A DNA stretch of 64,000 bases from Ahaetulla prasina (taxonomy: Eukaryota > Chordata > Lepidosauria > Squamata > Colubridae), in contig NC_080544.1 of NCBI RefSeq assembly GCF_028640845.1, positions 56,620,711 through 56,684,710 on the forward strand, written 5' to 3'. The position numbers were made by a program, and so were the translations under genes. The notes beneath the pieces are model-generated. The model was not told the origin of the DNA. It was given only the letters and a program-made list of their open reading frames with translations, and did no database searches. Position 1 is the stretch's first letter, and each line of letters begins with the position of its first letter. Shown piece after piece: positions 43,376-55,074 of the stretch.

Positions 43376-43930
43376 TTTATTTTATTTTATTTTTATTTAT
43401 TTATTTATTTTCATCAAGCATGTATTTTATGACAGATACAAGTGTAAACATAATTATAAACACATGAAAAGTGTATGAATAAAAGAAAACATTAGGACAG
43501 GTACAGTAGGCATGCTGGTGCGCTTACGCATGCCCCTTCCAGACTTCTTAGGAATGGGGTGAGGTCTACAGTAGACAGTCTAAGGTAAAAGTTTTGGGGA
43601 TTCGGGAAAGAAACCAAACTCAGGTAGTGCATTCCAGGCATTGACAACTCTATTACTGAAATCATATTTTCTGCAATCTAGTTTGGATTGGTTTACCATG
43701 AGTTTGTATCTATTGTGTGCTGTTGTATTGTTTTGGTTGAAGCTGAAGTATTCATTGGCTGATAGGACATTGTAGCAGATGATTTTATGTACTATGCTTA
43801 GGTCAGACCGAAGACGATGAAGTTCTAAATTGTCTAAGCCCAAAATTTCAAATCTGGTGTCATAAGGTATTTTGTTGCGAGCAGAGGAGTGCTCTCAACT
43901 TCTTGTGAAATATCTCTGGACTTTCTTTTA
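43376..43930 (-). mobile_element. CR1-like LINE 3' fragment (same family as 2.49-4.29 kb)
   Basis: A T-rich tail, then ggacaggtacagtaggcatg, gcgcttacgcatgcccctt and ttaggaatggggtgaggtc, closely matching 2590-2680. On the minus strand an 87-codon stretch (LDNLELHRLRSDLSIVHK; FSNRVVNAWNALP) is the LINE C-terminus. 5'-truncated near 43930. Confidence 0.82.
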
Positions 43931-44099
43931 TGTACTTTTGTGAACCTACAAGACTTCAGCATCTTCTAGTATCTAGCACACTGTATCAATGCCAGACAAC
44001 ACTAGAGCAAGAATTTATCTATAGTTTATTGAACAAACCATAATTTCCTGATTCACATATCTTTATAAATCACAATGGCACACACCACACTATGGCACA

Positions 44100-44250
44100 T
44101 GTACACACATACAAACATTAGAGTTGTGTATGTTCTGACTTAGGCTCCTTAAAAAGCAGGAAGCAGGAATTGGTCCTGGCAAAACCTCTTTTATTTACAC
44201 GACCGCTAATTACTTTCATTCATAGTCAGCAAGGTTTGTCCAAACAGTTT
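44100..44250 (-). mobile_element. Possible LTR fragment, left part
   Basis: The unusual 'ggctccttaaaaagcaggaag ... aaaacctcttttatttacacg' sequence is interrupted by the LINE fragment that follows and may continue at 44840-45310. Long terminal repeat identity is a guess from composition. Confidence 0.3.
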
Positions 44251-44838
44251 TTCAAGAACTGCAGAAAAAACAATTACTACCAACCTGCCTTCCATTGAGG
44301 ACCTGTATACTCCATGAGTTAAAAAGAGGGCTGTGAAAATATTTACAGACCCCTCGCATTCTGGACATAAACTGTTTCAACTCCTACCCTCAAAACGATG
44401 CTATAGAGCACTGCACACCAAACAACTAGACACAAGAACAGTTTTTTCCCGAACGCCATCACTCTTTTAAACAAATAATTCCTTCAACACTGTCAAACTA
44501 GTTACTAAGTCTGCATTACTATAAAACTTTCCATCATTCCTATCACCCATCTCCTGTCACTTATGACTGTATGACTGTAATCTTGTTGCTGGTATCCTTA
44601 AGATTTATATTTCCCTATATAAATCACTGTTTTATAGTCACTGTTTCCCTATTACTATCATTAAGTGTTGTGCCTTATGATTCTGGGCAAATGTATCTTT
44701 TCTCTTATGTACACCAAGAGTGTATGACCAAGACAAATTCCTTCTGTATCCAATCACACTTGTCCAATAAAGAATTCTATTCTATTCTATTCTATTCTAT
44801 TCTATTCTATTCTATTCTATTCTATTCTATTCTATTCA
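44251..44838 (+). mobile_element. CR1/Rex1-like LINE 3' end with (ATTCT)n tail
   Basis: It starts within the coding end (agaactgcag; ttccattgaggacctgtata; cctcgcattctggacataaactg), matching 26358-26585 of the larger copy. The 3' UTR follows with gaccaagacaaattcc and ccaatcacacttgtccaata, then AAAGAATTCT and about 12 ATTCT units (about 44774-44836). 5'-truncated. Confidence 0.88.
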
Positions 44839-45312
44839 AATGAATATTTATCAACACACCTTATCTAATTTGGCAAGCTGCCACATAACTTGTTTCCAAT
44901 GCAGAATAAGGCAAAAATTGGCACAGAGTCTCTTAGAGTCACAAACAGAACTTTCCACTTTTGAAACTACTGAATAAATGAATTGTTCCCTGCAGAAGCC
45001 TCCTCCCTGTTCGCTCCTCTTTTGTTCCTATGAGAGGGGCCAATCATCTCCAAGATGTGGCTTTACTCCCAAGTCGACCCTGCTGTCTGAGTTGTTGTCT
45101 TCTGGTAGCTCTATGCATGCACACACTGGGAATGGGCTCCAGCTTTTCCTCTGCCTCACTGCTGTCTATCTCCCTCTCTGCCTCTGACATAGAACCCTTG
45201 TCCGAGCTTTCCCCAGCTCCCAGGACTAGCCAATGTTCCTCCCCAACCTCCTCACTGTCTGACTCTGCTGTCAGCTCTGCTGGCTGCCGGCAGGGCCAAT
45301 AGTGCACTTAAT
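44839..45312 (-). mobile_element. Possible LTR fragment, right part
   Basis: A Cys/Ser-coding, CT-rich segment (gcctcctccctgttcgctcc; gaggggccaatcatctcc; cagctctgctggctgccggc) stands out from its AT-rich surroundings and resembles LTR sequence by composition. The short open frames here look like by-products. Identity is uncertain. Confidence 0.3.
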
Positions 45313-46870
45313 ACACATAAATAAAATGTTTCAGTATTATATATGAAACAGGTATAAAAGTAACTCCCTATTATAAATAAACAATTGAGAAATACCATGT
45401 ATTATATTTTAGATATAATTCAATTTCTGGTATAAAACAACTTATATAACTATATACTAGTCCTGTTACTATGTGGAAACATGTACACTTGCAGATATGT
45501 TTGGAATTAAGTTTTGAAATGAAATACCATAGGTATCTATGTGGGGGAAGGTTAGTAATAATATGATATATTAATGAACCATTCAACAGAAACAAATTAA
45601 CATAAGAATAAAATAATAGATGACCAAGTAATATCCAAAGGCTTCTTATAATAGTTGATTTATATGGATGACTTCTACTCTCATTGGTCATTTGAAATAT
45701 TTTTCAAGCATAGTAGGTTATCTCTATCTGCTTTATCTTGAAGTTGCTACCTTATTCCATAAAATAGGCTACCATATCTGTGCTGTAAAAATTCATATAG
45801 TTACTTGGAAGCAGCAAGGTCAGAGATAGTTTCCTTTGAGGTAAGTTGGAGCAAAGAAGTTCCTTGGAGCAAAATTATCAAATAGTTCTCCACTTCCATA
45901 CTGACAAGCAAAACCTTTCAAGATTTCTAATTGTTTCATTTGGGGGTGGGTGGGTGGATATTCCTTATAGAATTTTAATCACAACACATATCAACACCTA
46001 ACGGCACATCACAGATGCTCCAAAAGTTCTGCAGTTTGTCAATGACTTCTATGCATTATCAGGGTCTTGACTTGTGTAAAAATCATGCTGGGTGTATAAT
46101 GGTTTTCAGCCAGGCAGACATCATTTTAATGACATTGGCAGTGGATGGGGATTATCAAGAGCACTAACACTTTAAGTGTTCCAAATAGTGTAATCCTCAA
46201 GGCTGATGTTCACAGGAAGAGTGCTGGAGATTAAAATATTTTTTATGATGCCACATTAAGAAAGCTAGGCTATGTTTTCAGATCTATTAAGACACCTAGA
46301 ATATGTCAGATGTATTTCTGCTAAGCCAGATGTCTCCTTCATCTAATCAAGCTTTTTTTAAAAAAATGTATGATTTTACATTTGATATTTTGCTTGTTAT
46401 TTTCTGCCTATTTCTCTAGGCTACTTCCCTTTGAATTTTGTTTCTATTTATCTGGCATAAGCTACCTTTGTCAGATGTATGTCTTCTGCTAATTTAATAT
46501 CTAGGCAATATATACAATTCTTGAACAGCGTATAACTTGGAATCAACTTTGTGGCATGTCACTCAAGATGTTAATATAACATCTAATATAAATTTAATGA
46601 ACATAGTACAACAGTTGGAGAATATATTTCCTTTTTTTCAAACTTTTTAACAAAAATATAAAAATATACAATAGTGTTGTATACAAGATTGCTTTGGTTT
46701 TATGTTTACAAAAACATTTTAAGCATCATAGTTCTGTAACAATCTATGACATAACTAAGGTAAAGAATATATTGAATTATGAGAGCCTGTTGTGCATACC
46801 CTTTCAAATAATTGCCGTGGAAGAGGTTGAGCTTGTTTTTTTGAAAAACTAGTGATATAATGGGTGTAAT
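45313..46870. other. Unannotated AT-rich sequence
   Basis: No gene, repeat family or RNA feature is recognised. Confidence 0.5.
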
Positions 46871-46871
46871 C

Positions 46872-46984
46872 TGATGTTTTCTAAATTTGGCAACTTTAGG
46901 CCCTGTGGACTTCATGCTAGTTGGAGAATTTTAGGAAATGAAGTTCAAACATTTTAAAGTTGCTAAGTTTAGAAATCATTGGTT
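46872..46984. mobile_element. hAT-type palindromic MITE, diverged
   Basis: tttctaaatttggcaacttt at the left is inverted near the right end (aaagttgctaagtttagaaa), with 'gtggacttcat' and 'gaagttcaaac' between. It is the same type as the better preserved copy at 53484-53595. Confidence 0.6.
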
Positions 46985-47620
46985 TAACCATTACAAAACC
47001 ACATTTAACAGAAGGTAAATTGTTTCTACAAATTGTTCCTTGAACCCAAGTATGCTTTCTAGAATTCTAATTACCATCTACTTTCTTTCATTCCTTGGAA
47101 AATATAACTTATTCCAAACACTTTACACTGCCATCCATGGCAGGGTAAGCAAAAATGTCAAAGTAACATACATGATTGTATGATCAAATACATAAGGGTG
47201 GAAGCTGCTGTCTCAACTGTTGCTTTGAATTTTTGACCCCATCCCTCCACCATCAATGCTCCACCCACTCTTTTTATTTTAGTTTATCAAAATGCCTATT
47301 AGTGCCTAGGCATTATGGTATAAAATAACAGGAAGGCTTAGCACTTTGCATAAGTGGGGGAGGGAGGAATTAGGGAGGGAGGATTGAAAGATATCCAGCT
47401 GTGTATGGGACATCTTCTATTTTAATCTATGATAATATGAAAACATTTAAGGCAACTTTTGGAATTAGTTTCTTCATTAGAATTATTTATATCATTTTTG
47501 ACAAGGTCCCCTCCTCTAGCTTCCTCCAGTTATGAATATGGAACTATTTCCTTTTGCTTGCAGTTAAAAAAATGCAAAATTTGATTCAATAAAGAAGAAT
47601 ATTTGTAGCTCAGGGTTGAA
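46985..47620. other. Unannotated AT-rich sequence
   Basis: No gene, repeat family or RNA feature is recognised. Confidence 0.5.
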
Positions 47621-47624
47621 ATGA

Positions 47625-47800
47625 GGGGTCCTTGGTGCTCTCTGAGGTTGCTTGTTTTTTTGTAGACATTTCATTACTCAAACTAGGTAACATCATCAGT
47701 GCTAGATGATTCATCAAAACTTGATTCATTGGCAAGCAAGTGGAGAACAGCTGATTAATATATTTTCTCTTGCTATTGAGTACTTGCTTTAGATAGTCCA
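47625..47800 (-). mobile_element. Penelope-like terminal repeat remnant
   Basis: On the minus strand it reads agcactgatgatgttaccta, gagtaatgaaatgtctac and caagcaacctcagagagcac. This wording is widespread in vertebrate Penelope-like 3' repeats. No RT is nearby. Confidence 0.5.
47669..47699 (-). ncRNA. Hammerhead-like core on the minus strand
   Basis: CTGATGA (complement of 47693-47699) is followed by GTTAC...GTAAT as a 5-bp stem with one G-U pair, then GAAA (complement of 47669-47672). The conserved core bases are present, with one extra base before the stem. Stem III is poor, so cleavage is unproven. Confidence 0.4.
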
Positions 47801-50220
47801 TATGCTTCAGATTGTTACAATGAGTGATCAGAGATATACATACATAACTGCAGTGAAATATTGGAGCTTTATTAGAGTCTCAGATTTGGGTGAACTTTGA
47901 AAATATAAATCCATCATCAGACATCTAGCAAGAATAATAAATATGAGTGGAAACAAAGCCAAGCAAATGAGGTGTGTGAACTTGTTTGTCTTGTTGCTCT
48001 GATGATTAAAGACTGCAGATGGTACATTATCATGCCAAGTAATTATGACACATAAAACAGTCCAGCTATAATACAATCAAGCTCATAAAGGACTCAACTT
48101 GTAAGCTTTGTGAGTTATTGAAGGAACTAGTAGAAGTGCCAGCCAACCTATTTTTTTTTAATGGTGATAGGAGAATCTTTAAATGGGTTCCTAATACACA
48201 AAGACAGCTGCCTGGGATACACCTCATTTAACTGGAATTGCCTTGATTACATTTATGATTCCTCCATTATTGGCCAATATTCCAGCCATCATTTATATTC
48301 TCATTTGCTTAACACACCACTACAATGCCTTTCTAGTCAACTGTTTTGTTTTCCTCTCTCCCTATGTGCTCTGGTTGCCATTGAGTCCAAGAGATTGAAG
48401 CCATTTCCAAATGATATAAACATCTGCATGCCAGTAAATAGCATTCAGGGATGTCTTTCCTATGATTTACTCAACACTTTTTGTCCCTCAGTGACACTTT
48501 GGAGAATAATAGGCATGTTTTTGAACATGACATTTAACAACGCTGCTGTTTTGCACTCTCTGGAAAACTGATCAAGCAGTTGTTTTGCAGGTGTAAATGC
48601 CCTAAGATAATTTGCTATGGAGCTAACAATTATTATTTTTTAAGCAAGTATACAAGATTGAAATCTGGTGCTACAACTGCAATACAGGTCTATATTGATT
48701 CAGGAAATCCTTTTCGACTTTAGCCATTTTTAATATATAAACATGATCCAGTTCAATTGATGAACTGAATCAGTGTCCAGTTTCTCTATAATTGTTTTTC
48801 TATGCCTTGCAAATTTTAACTTCCCAGCAATGATTCAATAATCTTGAAACAATGATTCAGGATCAATGTTTCAGGACTCTTCCACTTGAACTCCAGCCAA
48901 CTCAAGTATCAGCTAAGGTGCAGCACTTAGTATTTATCGTAAGAGTGTGGGCTGCAGTGAACAACACAATGATGAAAAATGGACATATAGATATGGTAGA
49001 TATGGACAGATTAAGGATTTTTCTATCTGTTTTTCTTTTTCTTTGGCCACATGATGTTGGTTCTTACTTTGATTTTTAATTTATAAAAACCATTTTGGAG
49101 AATTGCAATCCATTTTTTATGCATAGAAAGTGGCAGGAAAGTGAACTACACATTTTGCAAAAAGGGCTCGGAGGACTGTAAAAAAGGTTTTTTTTTTCAG
49201 GAGCCACCTGTCGCCATTCACTCATTCCCATTTCTTTTCAAATGCAGTTGGCTTTGCTTATTTCTATGTTTAGTGAGAAGCTGTTAATTGGCTTTTATCA
49301 TTTTTCTAGGTTGCATGTTTATGAGAATCATCTGACTATAGAAACTGTTACCTTAGATATTATACTGGTTGTTGTTGTTGGGGTGGGGGGAAGAAATATT
49401 TGCCACCTTGACTTATTTTTAAAAATAATGAAGGCATGATATAAATAAAATGAAAAAATAAATGAAAAAAAATCTATAGTATAATTAAGGAAGTTCCTAC
49501 GCAGACTTTTAATGCAGAAATCAAATGTTCCTAGCAGTATATTGGCAAAACTTCCTCTTAGAGCACTGAATAGAATACCGAATATGCTGTATTACTGTAT
49601 TAATAGTTAATATCACATGGTACCCAGAAACCAGCATAGAAAGGATACGACAGCATTCTAAAATCAATGAAGCGAGAATAAACCACAAACAACTCATATT
49701 CATACCCGAATTAGATTTATCAGCAAAAAAACAAATAGGCACATATTAAATTACATGGCCATAAGAGAGTTATTGATTCACTGTAAAATATGAATTGAAT
49801 GTTTGTTTGAATGTAGGTGTGTGTGTGTGTATTTTGGACAAGGGAAATTTTATACCCTCTTGTCCTGTATGATTCAAAGACAGAAGGATTATTTCACAAT
49901 TTAACTAGAAATGCATACATACACTTAGTTGAAGAAAAAGGGCAGTTGCTGGTCAACATTAAACAATAAGAAAAAAATATTTAAAATGCAATTTTTCAAT
50001 TTTCATCAGGAAAGCCTTGCAGGGAAATAAAAATATGATTGAATTAGACATTGAATATTTCCTCTCCCTTGTCTTCAAAATATTGATTGCATCATGAAAT
50101 TGATTAAATAAAGAATTACTTTAAGATTTCTTTTTATTCTTTAAGATTATTCCTAAATAACTGTTAGGCAGTAAAATGAAAGTCACTGCCCCATCTTCAT
50201 GAATTTTACATCATTTGCAC
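47801..50220. other. Unannotated AT-rich sequence
   Basis: The 136-codon forward frame at 48161-48571 is Cys/Ser/Leu-rich with no recognisable domain. No other gene signal is seen. Confidence 0.5.
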
Positions 50221-50224
50221 AGAA

Positions 50225-50284
50225 AGAATTTCCAAAGGCCACTTGTACTCAGTCTACTGAGTACAAGTGGCCTTTGGAAATTCT
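50225..50284. repeat. Perfect inverted repeat, 29-bp arms, 2-bp loop
   Basis: Left arm 50225-50253 begins agaatttccaaaggcc; right arm 50256-50284 is its exact complement ending ggcctttggaaattct. The loop is CT. There are no terminal motifs or target duplication of a known transposon. The near-zero loop speaks against a microRNA precursor. Confidence 0.97.
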
Positions 50285-50349
50285 TCACTAAATTTATGAA
50301 GAGACAATTTTTTATTCAACCGTTTCTGAAGACAAGATTTTTCTGGCAA

Positions 50350-50590
50350 AAGTTTTCTTATAATGATTCTGGATTTTAACTGAAGCCATAGAAGTTGTAA
50401 CCACATGATTGTTCAGTAAAAGAAAGAACATTTACTCTCATAATTTGGGACACAATAAATACAAGAATTCCACTGCTCACCCAAGATATTGTCATCAACT
50501 TTATCTTCTCTTTTAAAACTATTTTGAAACCTGTATTCATTTCAATCAACTGTTATTGGAATAAGCTAGAGATAATATTTTGTGAAGTAT
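50350..50590. repeat. Unknown repeat, copy 1
   Basis: ggattttaactgaagccata, catcaactttatcttctctt and gataatattttgtg align in the same order and spacing with 55080-55280. The family is unknown to me. Confidence 0.6.
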
Positions 50591-52709
50591 TTCTACAGTA
50601 CAAACCTTCTATCACACATTCTGAAAATCAGATTTCACCAACCTGTCACTGATTCCATACATGTAGGATTAGTATTCTTCCAGTATTTGCTTTATCACTG
50701 GACAGATGGCCTGTCACGCAGCTTGCATTTCACTCCAACCAGCCACCCAAAACATTTGTCGATTACAGTTATACAGTGCAATCATAACTCATCAACATTC
50801 TCAGGATGTGTTGTGATAATATGCTTCTGTAGAAGCTCTAATCAATTGAAGTGAAGAAGCCTTTCCTAGCACTTAGTAAGGTTAGATGCTAGTTTTTGGT
50901 ATTTTTCTAATAGTTCCAATAAGCAATCTGTTTGTGACATTTTCTACATAGCAGAAGATTTCAATAAATCTCCTGGTAATGTTACTGGCTAATCCTTTCA
51001 ACCCGGAAACACCTTAAATGGTGTCTCTGAAATGCAACAGAATGGGACTTGTGGGACTAGCTGATAAATGCACAAGAATACATGTGGATAAATGCATGGG
51101 TAATATGTGTGTATAAATGCAAAGTGCAAGAAGATGTTTGTTAACATCTGTGTATCTTTTCAATGTTTGGAAATTCAGAGAATGATGAAAGGCAAGAGGA
51201 AAAAGTGATAAACTTGATTAGAATACTTTAGGAAAGGATAGTAAATGTCAGCTATCTATGTATCTCATATAAATTGAGCTGACATTCACTACATTGGTCT
51301 TTTGGCTTCCTTGGACTTAACAGTGGAGGACTGAAAATGGCCTCTGCAAGCTTTAGGCTAAGAAATATTGGGAGTCATGCAAAGTGAAAACAAAATGGAG
51401 AGATTGTGTGGTGGCAATAAAGCATGTGAAAATGGATTGCAAATTGAATAGGTTGTCATGTGATTAGGTTCTGATCCTTCTTATTCAATGACACCTAGAT
51501 GAGCATAAGATTCTACATACATGAACATTCTCCTTCAAATATTAGCAAAAAGCTAACAGGCAAATTGTTCTAATTAAAAATAATGTTTAATGATATACTA
51601 ATTGTTCAGATCCTTAGATTTCCTTCCAAAATGGAAACACAAATAAAACTATTATTTGGAATTGCCACTGTGTTACATTGAAAAATGTAAAATAAAAATG
51701 TGTGTGGAGAGAGCAACAAAGAGACAGAAAGAGACAGAGGGAGAGAGACAGAAGCAGAGAGAGGGAAATCGGAATTAAAAATGTTCATAAAGCTAATTTA
51801 GGGAATTAGAAGATCTTGACTTCCTTAGTCTAAGTCTATAGGAAAAGGAATGGTAGAATTTTGGGGGTAGAGTTAAAAGAGGGATCAGCCTAGAATCTTT
51901 ATGTAGCTACAAATGAACTAATCTCCCTTGAATTTTGTTGACCTTTATCCAACTCCAAGCAGGTATTAATAATTAAGCAAAGCTAAATGCAGTTAAGTCA
52001 ACAATGAACAATGAATAGCTCAATGAAATTAATACAATGTATTTTAAATATTTCATACCAATTGTTGTGATTCACATTCTTATCCCTTGTAACCACTGAG
52101 CTGATTCTTGCTTTGTTGAATTTTGATGGTGAAAGTAGTTTAAAAAAAGCAGTCTATTTATACCTCTGTTTTGTGGCTCTAGTTCTAGTTCTTCTCCAAT
52201 TGGCACTCCCTCAAATGTATTTGATGGCATTGGGCTATGAAAGGATGCTTTATTCAGTCAGGAATGGGACAATTAACATTTCCTTATCTTTTGCATGACT
52301 TTCTAATATAGAGCAGGTTCCACAAGGGGAAATATTGAATAAGCCTTCAGTTTTAATGCCTTAGCTGCACTGTATTTACCAGGAAATAAGATAAAATAAA
52401 ACCCATCCAAATATCTATAATGGAATATCTTACTGATTTTAAAACTACTTAAAGACTTTCAAAAGTTATTATTGGTGGAAAATAGTGGGATAAGCAGTAA
52501 ACAACAAGGTCAATAAATTCATGCCACTATAAATTCACTGCTGCTATAGGAAATAAAACAGAATGTGAAAGGGGAAAAAATATTCAATGGAAGGCAAATG
52601 TAGCCTGCAATTTTACAGTTTTCTCTTTTCAGAAGACAAGGACTGTTCCACAGATATAACTGTTGATAATAAAATGCTTGGATCCATCATTTTGCATTGA
52701 CAAGCTTTA
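50591..52709. other. Unannotated sequence
   Basis: A GA-rich purine tract at about 51702-51770 is the only structure; no gene is recognised. Confidence 0.5.
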
Positions 52710-52712
52710 AAG

Positions 52713-52970
52713 GGCCGTGGATAGCTCAGGCTGTTAGGAGCCTGTTATTAGAACACAATAGCCTGCAATTACTGCAGGTTCAAGCCCGGCCCAAGGTTGA
52801 CTCAGCCTTCCATCCTTTATAAGGTAGGTAAAATGAGGACCCAGATTGTTGGCGGGGCAATAAGTTGACTTTGTAAATATACAAATAGAATGAGACTATT
52901 GCCTTATACACTGTAAGCCGTCCTGAGTCTTCGGAAAAGGGCGGGATATAAATGTAAATTAAAAAAAAAA
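52713..52970 (+). mobile_element. SINE family A, full length
   Basis: tRNA-like head (gatagctcaggctgttagga; box B ggttcaagcccg), central domain and tail (ctgtaagccgtcctgagtc; gggcgggatataaatgtaaa), followed by an A-run. Confidence 0.88.
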
Positions 52971-53117
52971 TATTGTACTGTATGGTGAATTAGCTTTGCA
53001 TTTTAACAGACCGAATATATCATTTGAAAAAAGAATGTCAACAATGTCAGCTAGCATCTATGCAAATTCAGTATCTTATCTTTCTTTTAATTAATAAAAA
53101 CCTATAATAAATATATA

Positions 53118-53285
53118 TTCTGCAGTTTTCGCGGGTGTTTGTATGTAGGTCTTTGGTTATTCGGGTTTTCTCCCGCGTAAAATTGGAAGTGTCTTGGTGA
53201 CATTTCGACGAAGTCTCATTCGTCATCTTCAGGCTGGTGTTTAAAGCTTCGTGCTTTCCTCCCAATCAGCTGGGACTTGGGAGGC
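53118..53285 (-). mobile_element. Penelope-like 3' repeat remnant
   Basis: On the minus strand: ccagctgattgggaggaaag, cctgaagatgacgaatgaga, cttcgtcgaaatgtcacc and ttttacgcgggagaaaaccc. The arrangement matches vertebrate Penelope-like terminal repeats. No RT remains. Confidence 0.55.
53203..53232 (-). ncRNA. Hammerhead-like core on the minus strand
   Basis: CTGAAGA (complement of 53226-53232), a perfect 6-bp stem GACGAA/TTCGTC (53219-53224 with 53207-53212), then GAAA (complement of 53203-53206). After that TGTC...GACA could form stem III, but the base expected to be U16.1 is C. Confidence 0.45.
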
Positions 53286-53299
53286 AAAGAATAGATGGG

Positions 53300-53402
53300 G
53301 GCAGGGCCATTCAGAATTTTTACTACCAGTTCTCTGAACTACTCAGAATTTCTGCTACCGGTTCTCCAGAACTGGTCAGAACCTGCTGAAACCCACCTCT
53401 AA
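53300..53402 (-). mobile_element. hAT-type end fragment
   Basis: It ends cagaacctgctgaaacccacctct, which on the minus strand is the left terminus type agaggtgggttt...; 'taccggttctccagaactgg' is also characteristic of this family. Confidence 0.5.
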
Positions 53403-53475
53403 TACCGAAGAAAAAAATGACATTTAGGTGAAGAAGAGAAGCAGCAACCATACATTTTTGAAGAACAAGAGAACA

Positions 53476-53603
53476 CCCTAAACCAGGAGTCTCCATCCTT
53501 GGCAATTATAAGATTTGTGGACTCCAAATCCCAATTCCCAAATTCTGGGAGTTGAAATCCACAAGTCTTAAAGTTGCCAAGATTGGAGATCCCGCCCCTA
53601 AAC
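53476..53603. mobile_element. hAT-type palindromic MITE with perfect 8-bp duplication
   Basis: The sequence ccctaaac occurs at 53476-53483 and 53596-53603. Between them a 112-bp palindromic element begins CAGGAGTCTCCATCCTTGGC and ends ttgccaagattggagatcccgc. The interior 'gtggactccaaatcc' and 'ggagttgaaatccaca' fold back on each other. It is non-coding. Confidence 0.9.
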
Positions 53604-55064
53604 AATAATATCAATCCAATAGATAAACACTATGTGCAGGTTTAACTTTTATAACATTCAAATCATTAACAGCTTAAATAGATTTCCTTTAGTATTCTCC
53701 AGTATCCTTCTGTTGGCAAAGACAAGTGTCAGCTTTGGAAGCTTCCCTGCTGCCACTTTCTCATGTGTGGGAAAGTAGGAGGGGGAGAGATTTAGTAGAG
53801 GGGCCAATTCTTCCTGCCAGTCAAGGTCAGCCGGTCCTGCAGCTGGAGAAGGAGTGGTTGGAGTGATGTATCGAGATGGGACAGTTGGTGATTGGAACAT
53901 GTGATCAGGGGGTGGTTTGATTTACTGAGGGAAAACCCGGATCTCTCAGATTCAGATTTTCCTAGATGTGCCAGTTTACCTATCCTAGTAAAAGAATTTT
54001 GAAAGATGCCGGCTTTGGAGTTTTTACTTGGGGAGGGGGTTTTCTGGAATGCTGACAACAGGAAGATTTCACTCATATCAATCCCTTCTTGAGTCCTTGG
54101 CATACTAGACCAAAGAGATTTCTCCATTTTTCTGCCAGAATATCAGGAGAAAGTAGAGTGAGAAAGAAGAAATAGAACAATTTTAAGATTTAGAATCATG
54201 AAAGAAATTGGGCTTCCCAGAGGTCCAGTTAAGCCGTAAAAGTACTACTCAAGCTGTTTTCAGTCAAAACCTTTCACTTGCATGTATGCTTCACACATTA
54301 ATTTTATGAAGCTTGAAATCATGTTTATCATTTGTCATCCTGCCAGATTTTCTACAACAGTTTTTACCATTAAAAATCTGTTAACAATAAGATTAAAACA
54401 GTAACACTATTTCAGATGATATGGTATAAATGAAAATGACATAACCAAATGGATGGAGCTGTCTATAGACAAAGTAATTGTCAGTCCTCTTGGGTAAGCC
54501 ATACAGGAAACAGGACCAGAGGAGCTAATTTTACTTTGTTGTAATTCTACATTAACAGAACCTTGCAAGTCTGAAAGTGCAAGATCCCACACTTTTAATT
54601 GCTTGATTAATTAGGGTGGGTCCTTACTAAGTTTCTTTTTCTGATAGTTAAGCAATTGCAGACTCCTCTCTCTCCTGTCTGATTGTTCCTTAGACAACAT
54701 CTCTTCCTCTTGTCCTCAAGATCATTCCCATGTACCATCTTCCTCCTCCCCCTCTCTTATCTCACAACATAAAGTACTGCACATACTTAAAAAATGTTTT
54801 AGGTGTGTCAGCTTAAAGGATAGACATTTTCTATTAAAACAAGAATTGATCTATTCAATGGATGCATACTTAATTGTGTGGGAGAAAAAATTCAATCCTT
54901 CCTGACCGTTACATGGTGATCTACATTCAGATTAGATTCTATCCAACTTTCCTAGAAACATTTTTCTTTTAAGAAAAGAAAAAAGAAATAGTGTTGCAAT
55001 ACCTCATGAACACAGAATATCAAGCAGATATCCAGCAGGTAATCTGATCAAGTCAAACTCATAA
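53604..55064. other. Unannotated sequence
   Basis: The 111-codon minus-strand frame at 53792-54127 has no domain I recognise. No other gene signal is seen. Confidence 0.5.
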
Positions 55065-55074
55065 CCTTTATCAT

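Noticed and set aside
48161..48571. 136-codon forward frame considered as a host exon
   Set aside because: No recognisable domain, no clear splice or codon-bias evidence, and similar lengths occur by chance in 64 kb.
50225..50284. Hairpin considered as a microRNA precursor
   Set aside because: A 2-base loop and fully perfect 29-bp stem are unlike Drosha/Dicer substrates; recent foldback duplication fits better.
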